Shown: positions 1-6,791 of the stretch, in pieces
Layout: the number at the start of each line of letters is the position of its first letter
How positions within the stretch are numbered: position 1 is the first letter of the stretch
From: CAYPLH01 sp964411505
GTDB taxonomy: Bacteria > Bacillota > Clostridia > CAYPLH01 > DUMO01
Assembly (NCBI GenBank): GCA_964411505.1
Contig: CAYPLH010000085.1
Span: 1-12,553 of the forward strand
Direction: 5' to 3'
Length of the DNA stretch: 12,553 nt
Position numbers and translations under genes: made by a program
The notes under the pieces: model-generated
Seen by the model: only the letters and a program-made list of their open reading frames with translations
What the model was told of the DNA's origin: nothing
Database searches by the model: none

Positions 1-173
1 TAAGGTTGCTGAATTTAAAGAAAAATATAAAGTAATAGTTTTAGCATAGTTTAACAGCCTTTGACTCCTGATGCACCATAGGGACAAATTGAACAATGCG
101 GATTTATTAACGGATATCATTGCCGAGCTGGGGAAAGAAATGCGGAAAAATGTTGGTGAGGAGGTTCTTATAT
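1..173 (+). other. Left-edge stretch with unrecognised short reading frames
   Basis: A reading frame enters from the left edge and stops at 47-49, with the tail KVAEFKEKYKVIVLA. A second frame runs from ATG 71 to a stop at 215-217 (48 codons, beginning MHHRDKLNNADLLTDIIAEL). It looks codon-like but overlaps the start of the HicB remnant in another frame. I recognise neither. I looked for a HicA toxin, which usually precedes hicB, and did not find one. Confidence 0.25.
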
Positions 174-464
174 ATGGAAAAATATGCATAACCGGCAATA
201 TTTACCCGAGAAGATAATGGCGTGTATTCAATAAACTTTCCTGACTTTGAGGCTTGCTTTACTCAAGGAGAAAATTTACAAGATGGTTTGGATATGGCAA
301 ATGATGTATTGTGTTTGACATTATATGATTTGGAAGAAAGCAGTAGTGAAATACCAAAGCCTTCAAATCCTCTTGAAATAAGAGCTGATAAAAACGAATT
401 TGTTACACTCGTAAGTTGTGATACACTTGTGTTTAGAAGGATTTGTTTTCCGATATTTCAATAA
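174..464 (+). pseudogene. HicB-family antitoxin remnant with premature stop
   Basis: HicB antitoxins neutralise the HicA mRNA-cleaving toxin with a partly degraded RNase H-like fold plus a C-terminal DNA-binding part. The ATG at 174 has a strong GAGGAGG site upstream. It reads MEKYA, then TAA at 189-191, then continues in the same frame with PAIFTREDNGVYSINFPDFE, FTQGENLQDGLDMANDVLCL and LYDLEE, which is the typical HicB N-terminal pattern. From memory the family has tyrosine at the stop position, so one base change (TAC to TAA) explains the defect. After CDTLVFRR near 440 the sequence no longer resembles HicB, and the frame ends at 464, so the C-terminal part is also lost. A GTG at 222 could reinitiate translation of an 80-residue piece without the first strand. 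No hicA is present. The family call is good; the protein is probably not functional. Confidence 0.7.
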
Positions 465-707
465 GATTCAACCATAGTAAGATTTACTGCAGAATATACT
501 CTCTGATGTGTTCCTCAAAGTTTGCCTATTAGGGTGGTAAATCAGTTATATGTAATAAATGTAACGGATATGAATTTTAATCTACCAATTAATTTTGATA
601 GCATGACAGATGGTGCAAAAAGGTGTTTTTACTTCTAGCTTCTTTATTATTAGTGCGTATAAAAGTTTTATAGTGCAGGAATTTTCATATAATATGTAGA
701 AATATAG
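465..707. other. Gene-free stretch between HicB remnant and macrodomain region
   Basis: This stretch is AT-rich with stops in all frames I followed. It has no convincing ribosome binding site with an ORF, no clear hairpin with a T-tract and no copy of the GC-rich repeat. It is probably decayed coding DNA. The stop at 705-707 marks where the following open frame begins. Confidence 0.4.
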
Positions 708-887
708 CAGGATGAATGTAAATGTTTACAACCAGTTTACGATATTGACGCTGTTGAAGGAAAAAGAAAAAGTTCTGATAAAGTTGATGGTATTTACTAT
801 AAAGGTATCTGGCAGGAGCTGTGTCTTAAATCGGATGGTGCTTCTGCCTGGGCGAAAGAAACGGTTTGTGAAGAATTTGGAGGGCTT
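708..887 (+). pseudogene. Unidentified coding-like segment running in frame into the macrodomain gene
   Basis: From just after the stop at 705-707 the frame stays open for 60 codons and joins the macrodomain gene in the same frame. The translation (YDIDAVEGKRKSSDKVDGIY, then YKGIWQELCLKSDGASAWAK, then ETVCEEFGG) has balanced composition and reads as protein. There is no start codon with a ribosome binding site, so it is likely the C-terminal part of an upstream gene whose 5' end is gone. I do not recognise the family. The overlapping +1 frame from ATG 712 is a weaker alternative. Confidence 0.35.
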
Positions 888-1460
888 ATGGACAAAGAAG
901 ACAGGATTCAGATGGCAAGAGAAACAATGCAAATAACCAAGCAGGGGTTTTATTATAATTCCAATGAAAAAAAAGTTCCTTTGGAAACAGAAAATTCGAG
1001 GTCTGTTTATGCGGTAAACCTCTACTCGCCCCATACCCTGCAAATTATCGCTGAAGATGATAGAGATGAATGTTTCAAACGTGATTTTGCAGCATCTGAT
1101 TACTGCACTTTTTATCTGGTTGATGCGGATTCATTTACCGCTGCCCAAGGTATGAATTCTCCGCTCGTTATGAATTTTGCAAACGCACATTATCCGGGCG
1201 GTGCTTTTCTAAATGGGGCATCAGCACAGGAAGAATCGCTTTGCAGAACGAGTACGCTCTATGCTTCTATAAGTTCCAGCAAAGCGAAAGTAATGTATGA
1301 TTACAACAATCAGAATTATTCGGAGTTTGATTCTGACTATATGTTGCTCTCTCCGAATGTCGTAGTCTTTCGGGATGAGAAATGTAATTTGATGGATAAG
1401 CCATATAAAGTTGGCGTTGCGACAGTGGCAGCACCGAACAGGAATGGGCATGCTATGTAG
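888..1460 (+). pseudogene. DUF2263/TIGR02452 PARG-like macrodomain protein, C-terminally truncated
   Basis: This family is the microbial poly(ADP-ribose) glycohydrolase-like macrodomain group, which removes ADP-ribose from targets. The ATG at 888 follows GGAGGG and opens with MDKEDRIQMARETMQITKQG, a typical family N-terminus. Residues 96-122 hold NFANAHYPGGAFLNGASAQE followed by ESLCRTS. This matches the PARG signature (GGG, 6-8 residues, QEE) with alanine in place of the third glycine and catalytic-type glutamates at about 115-116. Residues 151-184 carry LLSPNVVVFRDE and VATVAAPN. The frame then stops after NRNGHAM at residue 190. Family members usually run to about 260-280 residues, so the C-terminal third is missing. 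The frame is also open upstream to 708 and reads like real protein (for example YDIDAVEGKRKSSDKVDGIY), so a fusion or run-in from a decayed upstream gene is possible. Probably a pseudogene. Confidence 0.75.
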
Positions 1461-1780
1461 TATGCCGTAATAATAGCTCTCCTCACTTTCCAAACACTGT
1501 AATATACCCCATATACCATTTGGGATCCCTTGGAAAAGTAGAGAGAACTAAAAATTTAAATATTAGTTGGAGCGTCTATGATGACTTTAAGCAAATAGCG
1601 CAAATTATTGGATTGTGATTACAAAACTTGATGCTTATCTAGTATTAGCATATGAGGATATGAGCGGAATGTAAATTGACCTTTGAAGAATTGTACTTTT
1701 CAAAAAGTAAATACAGCCAGCGAATTATGGACATTGAGATTGGGAAGAAGAGGATAGCTCCTTTGCTCAATGAGTTTTCT
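1461..1780. other. Decayed intergenic stretch with one short coding-like piece
   Basis: No intact gene is visible. A plus-strand frame from 1676 (TTG start) translates to LTFEELYFSKSKYSQRIMDI, then EIGKKRIAPLLNEFSS, up to about 1790. It then passes into antisense of the neighbouring minus-strand ORF. The first 38 residues look like authentic protein, but I cannot name a family and there is no ribosome binding site. I read it as the broken end of a lost gene. Confidence 0.3.
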
Positions 1781-2101
1781 TCAAGGCTCCATCGTTGGAT
1801 TTTTCGTAAGCAGAAATATTGGATAGATATTTGTATCTACATATTCTTTTACTTTTTCTATAGCCTCTTTTTTACCCATTTGAAAAACTCCTCGGTTTTT
1901 GTGTAAATTTCCATACACCTTTAACACCTTCTCTATACATTGGTGACGCATAAATCCTACATACAGATATCTTTTTAATAGTCGTTCAGCTAACTTTGAC
2001 CACTGTGATACGGTATAAGGCTTGGTATTATTATCTGAATTTCCCAATGCTATATCTGAACATAGTAATAGCATTGCATAACTATCGTTTAAAATATTCA
2101 T
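1781..2101 (-). pseudogene. Chimeric ORF: DprA-like start, HEPN piece, MNT nucleotidyltransferase start
   Basis: The ATG at 2101 is preceded by GAGAGGGG about ten bases upstream. Residues 1-41 (MNILNDSYAMLLLCSDIALG, then KPYTVSQWSKLAERLL) resemble the N-terminus of DprA-like proteins. Residues 43-63 (KRYLYVGFMRHQCIEKVLKVY) match the core helix of HEPN domains, where an R/K-YLYVGFM-HQ-IEK-LK pattern is typical. Residue 75 is a methionine (ATG at 1877-1879) with its own GAGGAG site eight bases upstream. It begins MGKKEAIEKVKEYVD, like the start of a minimal nucleotidyltransferase (MNT), the usual HEPN partner. The frame then degrades and stops at 1781. HEPN-MNT pairs are toxin-antitoxin modules in which MNT modifies HEPN. 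Each part is far too short to work, so this looks like a deletion-generated mosaic. The HEPN and MNT assignments are moderate; the DprA one is weaker. Confidence 0.45.
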
Positions 2102-2128
2102 ATCTATTCAGCCCCTCTCATTCCTGCA

Positions 2129-2240
2129 GTTGATGAGCTCATAGACCTATTGAGTAGATAAATTTTCATTCAATATTATTCGACAAAATTCGGGCGGAAC
2201 CCGGTACCTTTGCGAGGGAGCGGAGCGACTGAGCTTGTTA
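2129..2240 (+). repeat. IS91-like right-end repeat, copy 1 (solo)
   Basis: The core at 2190-2233 carries CGGGCGGAACCCGGTACC and GCGAGGGAGCGGAGCGACTG, followed by the invariant AG/CTTG junction (CTTG at 2234-2237) and TTA. The less conserved flank back to about 2129 (GATGAGCT, GAGTAGAT, TTTTCATTCAA, CGACAAAATTCGGG) also matches copy 3. No transposase is attached. It lies between the start of the chimeric ORF and the truncated gene before ldh. Confidence 0.8.
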
Positions 2241-2409
2241 TAATTTTATTGTTTACATAGCATATTCTAGGAGCAAGATAGTCACGGCAGCAGATACCAA
2301 AGAAGATATTACCGGAATTAAAATGGGTATTGCATTTATTAAAGATGATATCCTCTCCAACAGTGTGAGAATTCAGCTTGTAGATAATAAAATTAAAGCA
2401 GTCAAGTAA
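2239..2409 (+). pseudogene. C-terminal fragment of an unidentified gene, cut by the repeat
   Basis: The open frame begins at the edge of repeat copy 1 and runs to TAA at 2407-2409. It reads SKIVTAADTKEDITGIKMGI, then AFIKDDILSNSVRIQLVDN, then KIKAVK. The composition is protein-like, but there is no start codon with a ribosome binding site, and the upstream part is replaced by transposon-end sequence. I do not recognise the family. It ends 58 bases before the lactate dehydrogenase start and may once have been its upstream neighbour. Confidence 0.4.
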
Positions 2410-2467
2410 AATATTTTATTTAAAATCTGGATAAAATATACTGAAATTAATAATGGAGGTTTAATTT

Positions 2468-3418
2468 ATGCCGGGAAAATGGATTAATAGAATTACTATT
2501 ATAGGTACTGGTTTTGTAGGATCTACAACTGCGTATACTTTAATGTTAAGTGGTCTTGTATCCGAGCTTGTTCTGATTGATTTAAACGAAGAAAAAGTTG
2601 AAGGGGAAGTAATGGATTTAAACCATGGAATGTCCTTTGTAAGACCGGTGAAAATTTATAAGGGCGATTACAGTGATTGTTCCGGTTCTGATATAGTGAT
2701 TATTGCAGCCGGGGTGAACCAAAAACCTGGAGAAACCAGAATTGATCTTGTTCATAAGAATACAGAGGTATTTAAGAGCATTATAAGTAAGGTTATCAAG
2801 TTTAACTCAAATTGTATCCTTCTTGTAGTAACAAATCCTGTAGATATACTTACGTATGTGACATACAAAATTTCAGGCTTTCCCAAGGAAAGGGTAATTG
2901 GTTCAGGGACAGTTCTTGATACGGCAAGGTTTAAATTTCTTCTTGGCGAACACACAGGTATTGATGCAAGGAATGTACATGGTTATATAATTGGTGAGCA
3001 CGGCGATACTGAGGTGGCTGCCTGGAGTGTAACCAATATCGGAGGTATTCCGATTGAAAAGTATTGTAAAGATTGCAATAAGTGCAAAGAAGGTGAAACC
3101 CGCGAAGACATTTTTCAAAAGGTAAGAAATGCAGCATATGAAATCATTAAAAGAAAAGGAGCAACCTACTATGCTGTTGCAGCAGCAGTAATAAGAATTG
3201 TAGAGGTCATATTAAGGAATGAAAATTCAATAATTACCGTGTCAAGTCTTTTGGAAGGGCAATATGGTTTGAATGACGTATGTTTAAGCTTGCCGACAGT
3301 AGTGAACAGAAAGGGAATCGGAAAGGTACTTGATCTTCCGATTAGCGAAACTGAAAAGAAACTGTTAGTTAAATCAGGCAACACCTTGAAGGATATTATT
3401 AAGATCTTAAGTATATGA
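2468..3418 (+). CDS. ldh: L-lactate dehydrogenase (NAD-dependent)
   Basis: It reduces pyruvate to L-lactate with NADH in the cytoplasm, regenerating NAD+ in fermentation. The 316 residues match the usual length. The N-terminal Rossmann motif is GTGFVG (13-18), with Asp38 at the end of strand 2 selecting NAD. Gln85 in the mobile loop (GVNQKPGETR) sits at the position that separates lactate (Gln) from malate (Arg) enzymes, and Arg91 follows. Arg154 in DTAR binds substrate, and the catalytic His178 lies in GEHGD. By spacing from the catalytic His, His171 and Lys156 fall at the fructose-1,6-bisphosphate site (His188/Arg173 in Bacillus numbering), so allosteric activation is plausible. The start follows GGAGG by eight bases. 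A TATACT near 2437 is a possible -10. It appears monocistronic, and it is the only clear core-metabolism gene in the window. It looks intact. Confidence 0.95.
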   Translation: MPGKWINRITIIGTGFVGSTTAYTLMLSGLVSELVLIDLNEEKVEGEVMDLNHGMSFVRPVKIYKGDYSDCSGSDIVIIAAGVNQKPGETRIDLVHKNTEVFKSIISKVIKFNSNCILLVVTNPVDILTYVTYKISGFPKERVIGSGTVLDTARFKFLLGEHTGIDARNVHGYIIGEHGDTEVAAWSVTNIGGIPIEKYCKDCNKCKEGETREDIFQKVRNAAYEIIKRKGATYYAVAAAVIRIVEVILRNENSIITVSSLLEGQYGLNDVCLSLPTVVNRKGIGKVLDLPISETEKKLLVKSGNTLKDIIKILSI

Positions 3419-3460
3419 GGGTATAAGGGAAGCTCTTGGCATACACATTTATGTTTATTT

Positions 3461-3486
3461 TATCAGAATATTTCCTGATATTTATC
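3461..3486 (+). terminator. Possible weak terminator after ldh
   Basis: TATCAG (3461-3466) can pair with CTGATA (3475-3480) across an eight-base loop and is followed by a short T-rich run. The stem is only six AT-rich pairs, so termination is uncertain, but its position 40-70 bases past the ldh stop is right. Confidence 0.25.
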
Positions 3487-3493
3487 TGATTTC

Positions 3494-3531
3494 TATTGCT
3501 TGTACTTTTCCCATTGCTTGTACTTTTCCCA
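3494..3531. repeat. Two tandem copies of an 18-bp unit
   Basis: ATTGCTTGTACTTTTCCC occurs twice head to tail, directly adjoining. It is probably a slippage duplication. The remainder of 3419-3690 holds no gene I can support; a minus-strand frame ending at 3543 (IYAFIWALESRGIKGQYYGV) is coding-like but unrecognised. Confidence 0.7.
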
Positions 3532-3689
3532 ATAAAGAAGATTTAAAAACATATTAGCAAGTTTTGTTGCTCGCCAAGGTCGGTTTGTTGAACAACTCCA
3601 TAATATTGCCCTTTAATACCTCTGCTTTCTAACGCCCAAATAAAAGCATATATAACATATTAGAATTAATTTTATCCAAAATTCACTGA

Positions 3690-3977
3690 TTACTCTGTCC
3701 CAAGCAAATCTATTTTAATTAATACTCCGTTGAACTTTTTTTCTTCAGTTATGTCATGAGTGACCAACACCACTGTTTTATTTTTTGCATTTGCCTTTAT
3801 ATACTGCATTACTACACTCTTGGTTTCAGTATCCAGACCTTTAAAGGGCTCATCAAGGAATAAGATTTCACTTTCAGCAAGAATTGCACGAACTACTGCA
3901 ACCCTGCGACGCATGCTGCCACTAAGCTGACTGATAGGCAAATGTATACTGTCTTCCTTGCATAACTCTTCCTCCAA
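3690..3977 (-). pseudogene. ABC transporter ATPase, C-terminal half only
   Basis: The fragment carries the second half of an ABC nucleotide-binding domain: signature LSGSMRRRVAVVRAIL, Walker B EILFLDEPFKGLD and the H-loop in VLVTHDI. The style resembles the SsuB/TauB/nitrate-type importer ATPases. Walker A and the Q-loop are absent: on the minus strand the gene is replaced at 3960 by the 600-bp duplicated sequence. The first residues (MEEEL) are read from that foreign DNA, from an ATG overlapping the duplicated ribosome binding site. It cannot bind ATP without Walker A. No permease or binding-protein gene lies nearby, so the fragment is a stray piece. The family call is firm, and loss of function is near certain. 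Confidence 0.85.
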
Positions 3978-4559
3978 ATGACCAGATTAGCACTGACAGT
4001 GCACCATAATTCATCGTAAAACTCAAGCACCTGCAACATTTTTCTTTGAAATTATACGCCATTCGTAATAAAAAGGTAATAAAAGATACATGCAGTTAAA
4101 GTGGTATATTTTTTTATCTCAATATAGATTATTTCGTTTTATAAAGTAGATCAATTCTTCTAATTGCTCATTGACGAGCTGGTCGAGGAGGACAACGCAA
4201 AAAAGAACAAAGCAGTAATGATAATTACGAAAATTTTTCAAGTGGTGGTGTTTTATATCATGTAAGAGGTATGACAAACTTTCTGTTAAGATTGGCACAA
4301 GATATATATGGGAAGGTATCTTGAATTAATCAGCAAGTTTATCAACTTTGTTTTACATGGCGTATATCATTTTTTTTTGATGTAAAAGTGATATCTGATG
4401 TTCCCAAGTGATAACTGACACGAAAATCAGCACATGCAGGCAAGATAGTCATGTGGATGAGCTTGGCTGATTAAGTAGATGTTTTTATTTGCTATTACTT
4501 TACAAAATTTGGGCGGAACCCGGTACCCTTGCGAGAGAGCGGAGCGACTGAGCTTGTTA
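3960..4559 (+). repeat. 600-bp duplicated segment, copy A (without the ATPase gene)
   Basis: This segment matches 6359-6958 at a constant net offset of 2399 bases, with scattered substitutions and small balancing indels. Its left edge is GCATAACTCTTCCTCC, the complement of the start codon and ribosome binding site of the DUF4143 ATPase gene; its right edge is the IS91-like end with CTTG at 4553-4556 plus TTA. It separates the ABC ATPase fragment from the Bro-N fragment. At the left the bases CTTG (3957-3960) also abut the segment. A short plus-strand frame at 4164-4265 (LLIDELVEEDNAKKNKAVMI) is coding-like in both copies but unrecognised. Confidence 0.9.
4393..4559 (+). repeat. IS91-like right-end repeat, copy 2 (end of duplicated segment A)
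   Basis: The core is at 4509-4552 (GGGCGGAACCCGGTACCC, GCGAGAGAGCGGAGCGACTG), with CTTG at 4553-4556 followed by TTA. The upstream flank from about 4393 (GATGTTCCCAAGTGA, then CTTGGCTGATTAAGTAGATG) is shared with copies 3 and 4, which defines a family longer than the GC-rich core. No transposase is attached. Confidence 0.8.
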
Positions 4560-4796
4560 CAACTTGAACGGCTCCGCTTTTGGTGACAGGATCGACTGTA
4601 TGATGCGTAAAAGCTGTTCCGTATTTGCAACATCGGTATTGTACCGTTTCCCATCAGCCGCTTTCATTTTTAGTTGCTTACAATTTGTAAGCAACTGCGA
4701 ACCTTCTTCGCTAAGCCGTTTTTCCAAAACAGCCCAGTATGTACTCGCACTGCGCGGTGTTGCCTGATCAGTTAAAACAGCTACAACATCCTTCTA
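4557..4796 (-). pseudogene. Bro-N (phage antirepressor-like) domain fragment
   Basis: Read on the minus strand from the stop at 4794-4796, the frame gives KDVVAVLTDQATPRSASTYW, then AVLEKRLSEEGSQLLTN, then CKQLKMKAADGKRYNTDVAN and TEQLLRIIQSIPSPKAEPFK, then L and TAA. This is the typical core of Bro-N/DinD-type proteins of phages and prophages, in which a DVV-VLTDS...YW..L..RL start and an SIPSPKAEPFKLWLA end are characteristic. The N-terminal strand is missing at the TAG, and the protein stops at FKL, just where the family continues WLA. The TAA stop is the edge of the repeat. It has no start codon of its own and is truncated on both sides, so it is non-functional. Its presence hints at an old prophage or mobile island. 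Confidence 0.8.
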
Positions 4797-5054
4797 AGAA
4801 TACCTTCAAGAATACCTTACCCCCATATCTGCAGAAAAATCTATGCCATACCAAAAGATTCTGTTTAAGAGTGGGTATAAAAAGGTATATAGGCGTTCTA
4901 GTATAATACCAAGGTGGGGCAAAATGTCACCTGTTTCATCGTTGACAACAGGGTTGAAAAAGTTATTCGCCCTCTGGGTAGTGAAGTATGGGACAGCAAA
5001 TTTGTTTCAGAGTTGCGAAATGTCAACTATGAAGGATGTACCTGTAGGAATTTG
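4797..5054 (+). pseudogene. Unrecognised coding-like fragment beside the ATPase 3' end
   Basis: From about 4914 a plus-strand frame reads QNVTCFIVDNRVEKVIRPLG, then SEVWDSKFVSELRNVNYEGC, then TCRNLMR, up to about 5057. Composition and codon choice look like genuine protein, but I know no match. It overlaps the last codons of the ATPase gene on the other strand. There the ATPase tail (KPHQIPTGTSFIVDISQL) is simply the antisense of this piece, which suggests a junction near 5060. At 4797-4913 I see nothing beyond two near-repeats of AAGAATACCTT around 4796-4817. Confidence 0.3.
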
Positions 5055-6362
5055 ATGCGGCTTAAAGAACATCACCATATACCAAGGAAGATATATGATA
5101 TTATTCTTTTCTTCAACATTACCTTTACAGAAAACAATCGATTGGTTTGTTTTCCATTCATCTACTGCCATAACACGCTCCAGCGCAGAATGTTGATAGT
5201 AGTCATTTCCTGATTTTATCTCGACAAGATCAATTTTTGTTCCGTTCTGAATAACAAAATCCAGTTCCCCATACTTCTTGGTATCAAAAAAATGAAGTGC
5301 AAAACCATTGCTCTTTAATTGCTGCGCCATAATATTTTCAAGAATACTACCAAGGTTTACATTTACATTGCCCTGCAAAATATCGAACTGAATGTTTTCC
5401 ATACAGGAAGCACACAAAAGCCCTGTATCACCCATAAACAGCTTAAACAAGCTGCGCTTCTCATTTAAAGCCAGTGGTGCTTTTGGTTCCGTGACGTTAT
5501 AGCAGGTCAACGCAACGCCTGCGTCTGCTAGCCAGTTAAAGCTGTTGGCATATCGGTTTTGGCGGCCATGCTCGTCAATATTGGTGAGTACGAAGCGTCT
5601 ATTTTTATTATTCAGTTGGGAAGGAATGGCATCAAAAATCGCTTTTATCTTCGGCTTACTGTTTGTCTCTGCATATTGTGCAATATCAAGCCGGTATTGT
5701 TCAAGAATATCGTTTTGGTTTTGGATCACTGTACCTATATCATGGGTATCCACATAAGTCTGAACTACCTGTGGCATGCCGCCGACGACAATATAGACTA
5801 GGAAAAGCTTCTTCATTGTCTCATGAACGGAATCCGTAACAGGCATATTCATTTCGTATGCATTTCGCAGATAATCTATTGTTGAGCTTTGTACACCATT
5901 TGCTAGCGCAAACTCTTCAAAGTCCATAGGGTACATTCTATAAATCTCTTCAAATCCCACAGGATATGACCGCACATCAATGTGCCGTACTCCAAGCAAA
6001 GACCCCGATTCTATATAATCAAACCGCCCATCCTCAATAAGAAATTTGATTGCCGTACGCACATTAGGGCACCTTTGGACTTCATCGAAAAGCACCAGTG
6101 TTTTGCCGGGTATCATAGGCACACGGGTGTACGCGGTCAAATTCGTAATAATAGTGTTCGCATCAAGGCTGCCGGAAAAAATCTCTGCAGCTTTTTCATC
6201 AAGCACAAAGTTCAGCTCTACAAAATGTTCATAATGATCCTTTCCAAATTGGCGGATCAATGTAGTTTTCCCGATTTGACGCGCACCGAATATACAGAGC
6301 GCCTTCTTATTTTTTTGTGCTTTCCACTGAAGCAGTTTTTCATACGCTTTACGATACAGCAT
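5007..6362 (-). CDS. AAA-type ATPase with DUF4143 domain
   Basis: Such proteins pair an N-terminal P-loop ATPase with a C-terminal nuclease-like domain. They are common in Clostridia and archaea, and their role is not settled. ATG 6362 is chosen because GGAGGAAG lies five bases upstream and MLYRKAYEKLLQWK is the usual family opening; the 36 codons upstream are untranslated leader in frame. Walker A is GARQIGKTT (26-34), Walker B LVLFDE (89-94) and a sensor-like YIESGSLLG lies at 117-124. The C-terminal GELDFVIQNG..DLVEIKSG (365-385) gives the PD-(D/E)xK pattern Asp368, Glu381, Lys383. The family usually ends around LP-YM--FF; here 18 further residues are read from antisense of an unrelated fragment, so the native C-terminus may have been replaced near 5060. 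The length (451 residues) is normal and it is otherwise intact. Confidence 0.88.
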   Translation of the reverse strand: MLYRKAYEKLLQWKAQKNKKALCIFGARQIGKTTLIRQFGKDHYEHFVELNFVLDEKAAEIFSGSLDANTIITNLTAYTRVPMIPGKTLVLFDEVQRCPNVRTAIKFLIEDGRFDYIESGSLLGVRHIDVRSYPVGFEEIYRMYPMDFEEFALANGVQSSTIDYLRNAYEMNMPVTDSVHETMKKLFLVYIVVGGMPQVVQTYVDTHDIGTVIQNQNDILEQYRLDIAQYAETNSKPKIKAIFDAIPSQLNNKNRRFVLTNIDEHGRQNRYANSFNWLADAGVALTCYNVTEPKAPLALNEKRSLFKLFMGDTGLLCASCMENIQFDILQGNVNVNLGSILENIMAQQLKSNGFALHFFDTKKYGELDFVIQNGTKIDLVEIKSGNDYYQHSALERVMAVDEWKTNQSIVFCKGNVEEKNNIIYLPWYMVMFFKPHQIPTGTSFIVDISQL

Positions 6363-6396
6363 AACTCTTCCTCCAAATGACCAGATTAGCACTGAC

Positions 6397-6425
6397 AGTG
6401 TAACATAATTCCTCGTAAAACTCAA
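6397..6425 (-). promoter_or_regulatory. Sigma-A-like promoter for the DUF4143 ATPase gene
   Basis: On the minus strand TTGAGT (6420-6425) is followed by 17 bases and TACACT (6397-6402), placing the transcript start about 28 bases before the ATG. In duplicated segment A the same site (3998-4026) has TTGAGT but TGCACT, a weaker -10. This fits loss of selection there, or altered expression. Confidence 0.45.
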
Positions 6426-6791
6426 GCACCTGCAACATTTTTCTCTGAAATTATACGCCATTCGTAACAAAAAGGTAATAAAAGATACATGCAGTTAAAG
6501 TGGTATATTTTTTTATCTCAATATAGATTATTTCGTTTTATAAAGTAGATCAATTCTTCTAATTGCTCATTGACGAGCTGGTCGAGGAGGACAACGCAAA
6601 AAAGAACAAAGCAGTAATGATAATTACGAAAATTTTTCAAGTGGTGGTGTTTTATATCATGTAAGAGGTATGACAAACTTTCTGTTAAGATTGGCACAAG
6701 ATATATATGGGAAGGTATCTTGAATTAATCAGCAAGTTTATCAACTTTGTTTTACATGGCGTATATCATTTTTCTTTGATGAAAAAGTGAT

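Noticed and set aside
726..1043. Minus-strand ORF of 105 residues opposite the macrodomain gene
   Set aside because: It is antisense to a better-supported frame, with phenylalanine/asparagine-rich random composition and no start signal.
2410..2467. Riboswitch or leader regulation before ldh
   Set aside because: The 58-base gap is AT-rich and too short, with only a plausible -10 and a ribosome binding site.
4427..4654. Minus-strand ORF of 75 residues across repeat copy 2
   Set aside because: It is a translation of the repeat plus a shifted frame of the Bro-N fragment; the shared NKLSR.A.SQ..RVPP text only reflects the DNA repeat.
6363..6470. Extended N-terminus for the DUF4143 ATPase
   Set aside because: The extra 36 codons lack a ribosome binding site and include the likely promoter; GGAGGAAG before the ATG at 6362 and the family-like MLYRKAYEKL start decide it.
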